Part shown: positions 1-5,505 of the stretch, piece after piece
Position numbering within the stretch: position 1 is the first letter of the stretch
How the letters are laid out: the number at the start of each line of letters is the position of its first letter
Source: Pedobacter sp.
GTDB taxonomy: Bacteria; Bacteroidota; Bacteroidia; Sphingobacteriales; Sphingobacteriaceae
Direction of reading: 5' to 3'
Assembly (NCBI GenBank): GCA_004295885.1
Contig: SEDG01000078.1
Span: 1 to 8,678 of the forward strand
DNA: 8,678 nt
Notes under the pieces: generated by a model
Databases searched by the model: none
Told to the model about the DNA's origin: nothing
Seen by the model: the letters and a program-made list of their open reading frames with translations, nothing else
Program-made: the position numbers and the translations under genes

Positions 1-68
1 GAATAAAAAACTAAAAGTCCACCGGAGACAGAAACTAAGCCAAGTATTAAAGAAGTTGTATCGTTCAT
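1..68 (-). CDS. N-terminus of a small hydrophobic protein (partial, runs off window)
   Basis: An ATG at 68-66 on the minus strand opens a frame with no stop for the 22 codons that remain. It starts MNDTTSLILGLVSVSG and continues with a hydrophobic Leu/Val/Phe/Tyr stretch. This looks like a membrane segment placed almost immediately after the start, as in small inner-membrane proteins or the first helix of a larger one. I do not recognise the family. No purine-rich ribosome site is visible, which is normal for Bacteroidota. An intrinsic terminator ends only about 13 nt upstream, so the ORF must either start a new transcript very close to its ATG or be read through a leaky terminator. The frame is short enough to be chance; sequence left of the window would decide. 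Confidence 0.4.
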   Translation of the reverse strand, partial: MNDTTSLILGLVSVSGGLLVFY

Positions 69-80
69 ATCTATCGAAAT

Positions 81-111
81 AAAAAAAGGGCAGTCAATAG
101 CTTGACTACCC
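81..111 (-). terminator. Rho-independent terminator (minus strand)
   Basis: On the minus strand a GGG/CCC plus AGTCAA/TTGACT stem (plus-strand arms 88-97 and 102-111, one C/A mismatch at 91/108) has a 4-nt loop. It is followed directly by a run of seven U residues (A tract 81-87 on the plus strand). GC-rich base, short loop and U tract are all present. It most likely ends the transcript of the DUF6266 gene (stop at 314) or of whatever is made from the intervening 200 bp. Being just upstream of the ORF starting at 68, it could instead act as a leader attenuator. Confidence 0.7.
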
Positions 112-188
112 CTTATGTTTAGATTGTACTGATGTAACAGCAATTAGTTTCTATTGTTTTACTTTTTTAAAGCTCAGATATCATATTT

Positions 189-257
189 TCACTTGTGGTC
201 AGTGTTACCACCAATCACTAAGCTTATTACAACTGGTAAGGTGATAACACCAACCAT
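189..257 (-). CDS. possible 22-residue hydrophobic peptide
   Basis: A minus-strand ATG (257-255) opens a 22-codon frame ending in TGA (191-189). The product begins MVGVITLPVVISLVIGG and ends in the polar tail NTDHK. It would be a single membrane-spanning helix with a short polar end. The frame stays open eight codons upstream of the ATG. A purine-rich AGGGGA lies about 12 nt before the ATG, somewhat far for a ribosome site. It sits 56 bp after the DUF6266 stop on the same strand and before the terminator at 81-111, so it could be the second cistron of that transcript. I do not recognise it, and it may be a chance ORF or a gene remnant. Confidence 0.25.
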   Translation of the reverse strand: MVGVITLPVVISLVIGGNTDHK

Positions 258-313
258 AAGATAAATGAGTCCCCTAACCTGTTAAGGGCTTTTAGGTTGC
301 CCAGCAAATCCCA

Positions 314-970
314 TTAATAAACCTTGCTGCCTAAATAAGTGCTGGTTGCAATTTGCGACCTGTCATCAGCAATGAAAGAAATCCATAAATGCATTTCCTT
401 TCCCTTGTATGTTTGGTCGAGTAAGAGGCTCTCTCTTCCAGTAGCTCTTTTTGCTCCACTGGTTATATATTCCGCACGTTTTCCATTGACATCATAAGCC
501 AGCAACATCACTTGATCATCAATACGTGCATCGGTAACCTTTCGCGAACTAGAATGGTTTGAATTGTCGTCCCAAGTAAAATGAAAACCTGCATCATACT
601 CTTCTACTTTTACGCCTTCAGCCCCCGTTAAATTACCAACGCTAAAAACTACCTTATCATATTGTATGTTTCCATCAGCATCCATTGCGTGAAGCATATT
701 ATAAGATTTGGCCGAGTTGTAAGCACTATTGTTATTCTCCTTGCTCGCCAGATTAAAGCCAGAACGCAAAAAATACAATACAGGTCCCAAAAAATGCTGC
801 ATGACCGTAAACCTAGATCTCGACAACTTTTGCTTTGTAGATCCTTTTTTATTTGCAGCGCTTAGTTTAGGCAAACCCCTAATTCTCCACTTACCGTACA
901 TATAATAACCTACTACACTACCTGCTTTACCGCTAAAGCCTCCATTTACCCCGCCATCTAAACTTGCCAT
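314..970 (-). CDS. DUF6266 family protein
   Basis: This 218-residue protein has the N-terminal signature I associate with DUF6266: a Gly-rich start with 'GGFSGKAGSVVGY' at residues 10-22, then 'YGKWRIRGLPK' (25-35), then a basic Lys/Ser/Arg segment (41-53). The remainder is polar and beta-rich, with a late 'HLWISFIADD' strand (194-203). There is no signal peptide, membrane helix or catalytic motif. The family is known only as a domain of unknown function, common and often multicopy in Pedobacter and Flavobacterium-like genomes. The ATG at 970-968 is chosen because the family signature begins immediately after it. The gene diverges from the oxidoreductase operon and is followed by a hairpin terminator about 200 bp downstream. 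The family call is from memory of the N-terminal motif; the function is unknown. Confidence 0.8.
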   Translation of the reverse strand: MASLDGGVNGGFSGKAGSVVGYYMYGKWRIRGLPKLSAANKKGSTKQKLSRSRFTVMQHFLGPVLYFLRSGFNLASKENNNSAYNSAKSYNMLHAMDADGNIQYDKVVFSVGNLTGAEGVKVEEYDAGFHFTWDDNSNHSSSRKVTDARIDDQVMLLAYDVNGKRAEYITSGAKRATGRESLLLDQTYKGKEMHLWISFIADDRSQIATSTYLGSKVY

Positions 971-1025
971 ATCATTTCACTTAGTTAAACTCATATTCTA
1001 AGTTAGAAACGATTAATGAAGCATC

Positions 1026-1058
1026 CAAATATAAAATGATTTATAGTTGTAATTTAAA
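1026..1058 (-). promoter_or_regulatory. candidate Bacteroidota promoter for the DUF6266 gene
   Basis: On the minus strand, TATATTTG (plus strand 1026-1033, read as CAAATATA) matches the Bacteroidota -7 consensus TAnnTTTG exactly. A TTTA in place of the -33 TTTG lies 21 nt further upstream (1058-1055). Predicted transcription would begin near 1019, giving a leader of about 50 nt before the ATG at 970. The -33 region lies inside the inverted half of the 11-bp repeat array, so a protein bound there could block it. An exact eight-base degenerate match can occur by chance in AT-rich DNA. Confidence 0.35.
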
Positions 1059-1081
1059 CGTAGTTTGGTCGAGTATGTTTG
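1047..1081 (+). promoter_or_regulatory. candidate promoter for the oxidoreductase/PLP-enzyme operon
   Basis: TATGTTTG at 1074-1081 matches the -7 consensus TAnnTTTG. A TTG at 1047-1049 lies 24 nt upstream, slightly longer than the usual 17-23 nt. Transcription would start near 1088, giving a leader of about 175 nt. The -7 box lies in the centre of the dyad formed by the inverted repeat arms (1051-1072 and 1101-1122). The four direct 11-bp repeats would occupy the first ~45 nt of the transcript. Confidence 0.3.
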
Positions 1082-1122
1082 TCATAAATACGTCTTAAGT
1101 TCGACTAAACTACGTCTAAAAT
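1051..1122. repeat. imperfect 22-bp inverted repeat (candidate operator dyad)
   Basis: The reverse complement of 1051-1072 matches 1101-1122 at 19 of 22 positions. The inner part (1058-1072 versus 1101-1115) matches 14 of 15. The arms are separated by 28 bp, which contain the candidate plus-strand -7 box. Each arm consists of two of the 11-bp units described for 1090-1133. Its position between divergent genes and over candidate promoters in both directions fits a regulator-binding site. The bound protein is unknown. Confidence 0.5.
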
Positions 1123-1133
1123 ACGACTAAATT
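1090..1133 (+). repeat. four tandem 11-bp units, consensus ACGWCTAAANT
   Basis: Units start at 1090, 1101, 1112 and 1123 with no gaps: acgtcttaagt, tcgactaaact, acgtctaaaat and acgactaaatt. The preceding 11 bases (1079-1089, ttgtcataaat) match the first unit at 7 of 11 positions and may be a decayed fifth copy. The 11-bp period is close to one DNA helical turn, so each copy faces the same side of the helix. This suits cooperative binding by a DNA-binding protein. The array lies 130 bp upstream of the oxidoreductase start. Confidence 0.7.
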
Positions 1134-1262
1134 ATGAAACAGTTGCAATTCCTTTCCTTCTCAGAACTGAAGCAACAGCACAGGTTATATAAATCTTTCT
1201 ATTGCTGAACTTTCTTAACTCAACAAAAATAAATACCTTGTTGGTTGATTTTTTTAGTAGAT

Positions 1263-2240
1263 ATGGAAGAAGTAAATTGGGGAATAATTGGCTGTGGCGA
1301 TGTTACAGAGGTAAAAAGCGGACCGGCATTTAACAAAGTCCCTCATTCAAAATTAATTGCCGTGATGCGCAGGGATGTAGAAAAAGCAAAAGATTACGCA
1401 ACTAGACATCAGGTGCCAAAATGGTATGCAAATGCTGATGAACTCATTAACGACCCAGCTATCAACGCCATTTATATCGCCACACCACCGTCTAGTCATA
1501 CTGAATATGCGCAAAAAGCCATAGCTGCTGGCAAATCTGTTTACGTAGAAAAACCAATGGCGCTTAGTTACCACGATGGCAAGCAAATGGTTGATGCCGC
1601 AAATGCCAATGGCGTAAAATTAGTGATAGCACATTACCGCAGGGAGCAACCTTTTTTCTTGAAAATTAAATCTTTAATTAATGACAATAGCATTGGGCAA
1701 GTTCGCTTGGTTAACCTTAATTTTTTACAACCTTCTAATAATGATGTAATTGCAAAAAGTGCTGCCAACTGGCGAATAGACCCTTCAATTTCTGGAGGAG
1801 GACTGTTTCATGATATGGCACCACATCAACTTGATTTAATGCTTTACTTTTTTGGTGAAGTTGAGCGTTGTAATGGTCTATCTACATCGACCACTGAAAG
1901 CATAGCTGATGATTTGGTAACTGGACAAATTCAATTTAAAAACAATATCATATTTAATGGGACTTGGTGTTTTAATGTCGCCAAGGCAGATACAACCGAC
2001 CGATGTGATATATATGGAGAGAATGGAAAAATCAGCTTTCCTATTTTCGGCAATCAACTCAGCCTTACCCAAAATGGAGAAACGAGCATTTACGAAGCTG
2101 AATCTTTAGCGCATGTTCAACAACCCATGATCGCCAAAGTGGTAGATTACTTTTTAGGCAATAACGAAAACCCTTGCAGTGGCGAAACGGCCTTAGAAAC
2201 AATGAAGTTGATGGATGCTTTTACTCAAAAGCAATTATAA
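1263..2240 (+). CDS. Gfo/Idh/MocA family NAD(P)-dependent oxidoreductase
   Basis: A 325-residue protein with the standard two-domain layout of this family. The N-terminal Rossmann fold carries the dinucleotide loop 'GIIGCGDV' (residues 7-14) and 'IATPPSSH' (72-79), followed by the conserved 'VEKPMAL' (95-101), whose Lys97 is the usual catalytic lysine. The C-terminal alpha/beta domain has 'GGGLFHDMAPHQLDL' (178-192), giving the family's Asp184 and His188. Members oxidise or reduce sugars, inositols and related hydroxy compounds in the cytoplasm; the substrate here cannot be read from sequence. The frame extends to a TTG at 1245, but the ATG at 1263 is preferred because the Rossmann strand then begins at residue 4, as is typical. 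The next gene follows after 9 bp, so they are almost certainly co-transcribed. Nothing key is missing. Confidence 0.9.
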   Translation: MEEVNWGIIGCGDVTEVKSGPAFNKVPHSKLIAVMRRDVEKAKDYATRHQVPKWYANADELINDPAINAIYIATPPSSHTEYAQKAIAAGKSVYVEKPMALSYHDGKQMVDAANANGVKLVIAHYRREQPFFLKIKSLINDNSIGQVRLVNLNFLQPSNNDVIAKSAANWRIDPSISGGGLFHDMAPHQLDLMLYFFGEVERCNGLSTSTTESIADDLVTGQIQFKNNIIFNGTWCFNVAKADTTDRCDIYGENGKISFPIFGNQLSLTQNGETSIYEAESLAHVQQPMIAKVVDYFLGNNENPCSGETALETMKLMDAFTQKQL

Positions 2241-2249
2241 AAGTTAGAA

Positions 2250-3359
2250 ATGAATCGAGATTGGTACTTATTTGAGGAAAGCGAAACGATAGACAGCCCT
2301 GCATTAGTTATTTATCCACAGCGTGTACTACATAATATTAAATTGCTAAAAGACATTGTGGCAGGAGTGGAAATTTATCCGCATGTTAAAACGCATAAAT
2401 CTATTGAGCTAACCAAAATGTTATTAAGTGAGGGCATTAACTCTTTTAAATGCGCCACCATTACAGAAGCGGAAATGTTGGGAAAAGCTGGTGCTGTTGA
2501 GGCGCTATTGGCTTACCAACCCACTGAATTTAAACTGAAACGATTAATCCAATTAATTAAACAATACCCTCAAACCAAATATGCTTGTTTAATAGATAAT
2601 ATCAAATCGGCTCAGCTTATTTCAAATATTGCTCAAGAAAAACGCTTAACTATTTCTTTTTACATCGATTTAAATGTGGGGATGAACCGTACAGGAATTC
2701 CTCCAGAAAATGCTTTTGATTTATTTATTCAGCTACAAGATTTAAAAGGAATTGAATTCGCAGGTTTGCATGCTTATGATGGACATAGAAATGAAGTAGC
2801 GGTAGAAGAAAGAACTAAACAAGTGGAGCTCAGTTTTGAACCTGTAGAAAAATTAAGAGACCATATTGAGGCTGCAGGTTTTCCGTTCACAAAGCTAATT
2901 GCAGGTGGTTCTCCTACTTTTGCTATTCACGCTAAACGTAAAAATGTAGCGGTTAGCCCAGGCACTTTTGTGTTTTGGGACAAGGCTTATCGCGAACAAA
3001 TAACAGAACATCAATTCGAATTCGCAGCGCTCATTTTAACCAGAGTGATTTCCTTACCAGCAAAAGATAAAATCTGTTTAGACCTTGGTTATAAAGCCAT
3101 TGCAGCAGAAAAGGATTTATCACAACGTGTACAGCTTATAAATGCACCCGAACTCATCCCTTATAGCCATAGCGAAGAACATTTAGTTATGCAAGTTAAG
3201 GAAGGTCATCCTTACCAAATTGGCGATTTATTTTATGCGTTGCCAGCGCACATTTGTCCGTCGGTTGCTTTGTATAATCGAGCTTACACAGTAGTGGATG
3301 GTAAGCTACAACAACCTTGGGTAATTAATGCTAGGGATCATTATGTTTATGAAGATTAG
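2250..3359 (+). CDS. fold-type III PLP enzyme, D-threonine aldolase / D-serine dehydratase family
   Basis: A 369-residue protein with an alanine-racemase-type barrel followed by a C-terminal beta domain. 'DSPALVIYPQRVLHNI' (15-30) is the usual N-terminal strand and helix. 'YPHVKTHKS' (43-51) contains the PLP-binding lysine, expected at Lys47. 'AGGSPTF' is the phosphate-binding type loop. Near the end, 'PAHICPS' (332-338) gives the metal-binding pair His334 and Cys336, the His-x-Cys form known from zinc-dependent D-serine dehydratase; classical D-threonine aldolase has His-x-Asp. Members cleave D-beta-hydroxy-alpha-amino acids or dehydrate D-serine. The His-x-Cys pair hints at dehydratase-like chemistry, but the family is broad and the substrate is unproven. 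It is the second gene of the operon with the oxidoreductase (9-bp gap) and converges on the PAS gene ending at 3408. No terminator hairpin is visible in the 48 bp between them. Confidence 0.88.
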   Translation: MNRDWYLFEESETIDSPALVIYPQRVLHNIKLLKDIVAGVEIYPHVKTHKSIELTKMLLSEGINSFKCATITEAEMLGKAGAVEALLAYQPTEFKLKRLIQLIKQYPQTKYACLIDNIKSAQLISNIAQEKRLTISFYIDLNVGMNRTGIPPENAFDLFIQLQDLKGIEFAGLHAYDGHRNEVAVEERTKQVELSFEPVEKLRDHIEAAGFPFTKLIAGGSPTFAIHAKRKNVAVSPGTFVFWDKAYREQITEHQFEFAALILTRVISLPAKDKICLDLGYKAIAAEKDLSQRVQLINAPELIPYSHSEEHLVMQVKEGHPYQIGDLFYALPAHICPSVALYNRAYTVVDGKLQQPWVINARDHYVYED

Positions 3360-3407
3360 TACTTCAGTTTCAATTCTTCTTTAGATCTTTACGATTAGAG
3401 GCGAGCG

Positions 3408-5114
3408 TTACGTATTATTTGATATATCTTTAATAATATCATCTAACTCTTTTGAAGATCCGTCCAAAATAGCTAGCAATTCTCTTTGTTCATCGCTCAG
3501 TTCACAAGTATTTAATAATTCGACTATCGACATCATTCTTGCTAAGGGTGCCCTTACCACGTGAGATTGCATCCAACTAATTTCCTTTAGCTTTCTATTT
3601 TGCGATTTGATTTGCTCTACATATCGGTACTGCTCGCTCACATCACGCTGTATGCTAATCCATCTGATTAATTCTCCATCTTCGCCAAATATCGGACTTA
3701 AACTAACACTTACGTAGTAATTATCACCAGCTTTTGTGTAGTTTATCAATTCTACCTTAGTTGCTGTTTTCGAGATTAAGGCTTGTTTAAACTTCAACAA
3801 TTCTTTTTGTTCATGATTAGAACCATGTAGGATGTCGGGAGCGCTTCCAATTAATTCCTCTTTTGTATAACCAGACATATTTACCATAGCTTGGTTCACG
3901 TAAATAATTGAAGGTTTGGTTTCAGATGCATCTGTGATTAGTACCCCATCCGAAGTGTTAATTACCACGGATTCTAGTAATTTTGACCATTCTTCTTCTC
4001 GTTTTCGTGAAGTGATGTCTTGCATAGCACCAATCATCCTATAAGCTTTACCTTCTTCATCTACTGATATAAAACCTCTGTCATAAAAATTCCGATAAAT
4101 ACCATCACCACATAGAAAACGATACTCTTCGGTCCAACGTGCAATTTTATCTGAGATATGATGATCTAACTTTGACAGTACCCTTTCCCGATCTTGAGGA
4201 TGTATGAGATTTTTCCACCATGTGAGGCTAGTGGTTGAGTTTACCTTATACTTTAAAACTCCTTTCAAAGCCTTATTCCACAATATCTTATCATTTATTA
4301 AGTCACAATCCCAAATTACATCGCTTGTTGCTTTTGAAACTATATTAAATCGTTCTATATTCTCGGCCACTAATTGATCGGCCCGAACTCGTTCAGTAAT
4401 GTCCTTAGAAGTACAAACTATGCCGCCAACTGCAGGATCATCAAAAAGATTGGTAGCTCTTGTTTCTATCCATAGCCAACCGCCTGCAATGTCTTTATAT
4501 CGGTATGGCGACAACTGAATATTCTTCTTATCCCATATCTGATCTGCTTCCTTGCCTAATCTCTCAATGTCATCTTTGTGAACAAAGTCGAAAGCCTTTT
4601 TGCCGATAAAAAACTCCGGAGCCACGCCAAATACTCTTTGCGATGCAGGACTGACATATTTATACCGAAACTCTTCATCGATAATGGTAATCATATCAGA
4701 AGCATCCTGTACTAAAGCCTTAAACCTGCGCTCTGTTGCCAATAACTTCTGTTGGGCTTCTATTTTCTCTGTCATATTCATCGCCATGACAACACGGGCG
4801 GCTTTGCCATCAAAGGTGATCATGCTACTGGCAATTTGAACATAAATCATTTCCCCTTTTTTAGTAAAATGCCTAAAAACATTTTTAAAAAATAAACCGC
4901 TGATAGAATTTTCCTTAACGATATTGAACAACTCCTCTCTATCTTCTTCAGGTCGTATATCATTAATTCCCATCGCCAAAAATTCTTCGCGAGTATATCC
5001 ATATTCAGATATTGCGGCTAGATTTACATCTAAGAAATTAAGATTGTTAACGTCAAAAACCCACATTGGAACTGGCGAAAGCCAAAAAAGACTGTACAAA
5101 TCATTGTTCTTCAT
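3408..5114 (-). CDS. four-PAS sensor protein ending in a HisKA-like DHp helix, no kinase ATPase domain
   Basis: A cytoplasmic 568-residue protein without signal peptide or membrane helix. Four PAS domains are visible: PAS1 about 5-118 ('SPVPMWVFDV', 'NDIRPEED'); PAS2 about 128-245 ('SDMITIIDEEF', ending 'SKDITER'); PAS3 about 253-370 (PAS_3 type, 'IHPQDRE', ending 'QDITSR'); PAS4 about 378-495 (ending 'QRDVSEQ'). A short coiled coil (about 495-511) leads to 'WMQSHVVRAPLARMM' (514-528). This matches the phospho-acceptor helix of histidine kinases, with His518 at the acceptor position and the usual acidic residue after it replaced by Val. The second helix runs to the stop at 568. A full kinase would continue for about 200 residues with N, G1 and G2 boxes; none are present, and the adjacent bases contain no continuation. 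It is paralogous to the divergent gene at 5506. It probably senses a small cytoplasmic signal; the output partner is unknown. Confidence 0.85.
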   Translation of the reverse strand: MKNNDLYSLFWLSPVPMWVFDVNNLNFLDVNLAAISEYGYTREEFLAMGINDIRPEEDREELFNIVKENSISGLFFKNVFRHFTKKGEMIYVQIASSMITFDGKAARVVMAMNMTEKIEAQQKLLATERRFKALVQDASDMITIIDEEFRYKYVSPASQRVFGVAPEFFIGKKAFDFVHKDDIERLGKEADQIWDKKNIQLSPYRYKDIAGGWLWIETRATNLFDDPAVGGIVCTSKDITERVRADQLVAENIERFNIVSKATSDVIWDCDLINDKILWNKALKGVLKYKVNSTTSLTWWKNLIHPQDRERVLSKLDHHISDKIARWTEEYRFLCGDGIYRNFYDRGFISVDEEGKAYRMIGAMQDITSRKREEEWSKLLESVVINTSDGVLITDASETKPSIIYVNQAMVNMSGYTKEELIGSAPDILHGSNHEQKELLKFKQALISKTATKVELINYTKAGDNYYVSVSLSPIFGEDGELIRWISIQRDVSEQYRYVEQIKSQNRKLKEISWMQSHVVRAPLARMMSIVELLNTCELSDEQRELLAILDGSSKELDDIIKDISNNT

Positions 5115-5505
5115 TCGGCATAGATTTAATTGGTAAACCCGTTTAGTATATTTGGTTGTTATAAAGTTAGTATAACTGCTAAAATAATCGTTATAACATA
5201 TATATTAACTGAGTATAAGGAAAAAGGTTTCGTTCGTCGTCGTTTCGTTGGACAAACATTTTAGCAAAACCTTTATAAGACTGTGATTTTGCTAGTTTTT
5301 ATTCTCTGTGTTCTTTTTGTTTATTTTAAATCAGCAAGCATTAGGTGTGTTTCCTTATACTGTATTTGCTTTAGTTTTTCTTATTTACCGTTCATTTTAC
5401 ATCCCCGAAATTGTGTCTAGTTGTCTTCCATTTAAATCTTACATCTAAACCTTTCGCCTTCAATTTTTTTTCTTAAATTCAATTTCAAATCCCAAGCAGC
5501 TCAAC
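5115..5505. other. 391-bp divergent intergenic region between the two PAS genes
   Basis: No convincing gene. The sequence is AT-rich and T-rich on the plus strand. Structures visible: TATATTTG at 5147-5154 (plus), an exact match to the Bacteroidota -7 consensus that would give a leader of about 340 nt for the gene at 5506; a cluster of GTTATA/TATAAC half-sites at 5158-5163, 5171-5176 and the palindrome GTTATAAC at 5190-5197; a TCGT-rich run at 5229-5251 that contrasts with its AT-rich surroundings; an 8-bp inverted repeat TAGCAAAA/TTTTGCTA at 5262-5269 and 5287-5294 (17-nt loop) followed by T5; and a heptad-like G-less tract at 5424-5455. None is proven regulatory. Confidence 0.5.
5426..5453 (+). 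repeat. degenerate heptad tract, G-less (upstream copy)
   Basis: Read in sevens from 5426 the sequence is ttccatt, taaatct, tacatct, aaacctt. The first three units resemble those of the better array at 6520-6547, including an exact tacatct. Bases 5424-5455 contain no G. It lies 50-80 bp before the PAS gene at 5506. Confidence 0.35.

Noticed and set aside
272..288. Hairpin CCCTAA/TTAAGGG just downstream of the DUF6266 stop as its terminator
   Set aside because: The stem is short with a bulge and has no U tract on either strand. The hairpin at 81-111 is a far better terminator.
1245..1262. Upstream TTG start adding six residues to the oxidoreductase
   Set aside because: The extra residues precede the Rossmann strand without family support. 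The ATG at 1263 gives the usual N-terminus.
3360..3407. Possible bidirectional terminator between the convergent PLP-enzyme and long PAS genes
   Set aside because: I could find no stem with adjoining T tract in these 48 bp.
3714..3984. PAS4 of the long PAS protein as a flavin-binding LOV domain
   Set aside because: The segment aligns with the LOV core loop, but the essential cysteine position is Pro426 ('GSAPDILHG'). This is the common non-LOV PAS form, so no photochemistry is expected.
5262..5294. TAGCAAAA/TTTTGCTA inverted repeat followed by T5 as an intrinsic terminator
   Set aside because: The stem is only 8 bp and AT-rich, the loop is 17 nt, and no gene lies immediately upstream on that strand. 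Listed only as part of the intergenic description.
5295..5449. An ORF without ATG on the plus strand giving a Phe/Leu-rich peptide between the PAS genes
   Set aside because: No ATG start, only a possible TTG. T-rich DNA naturally translates to Phe/Leu-rich peptides, and it runs through the heptad tract. No family resemblance.
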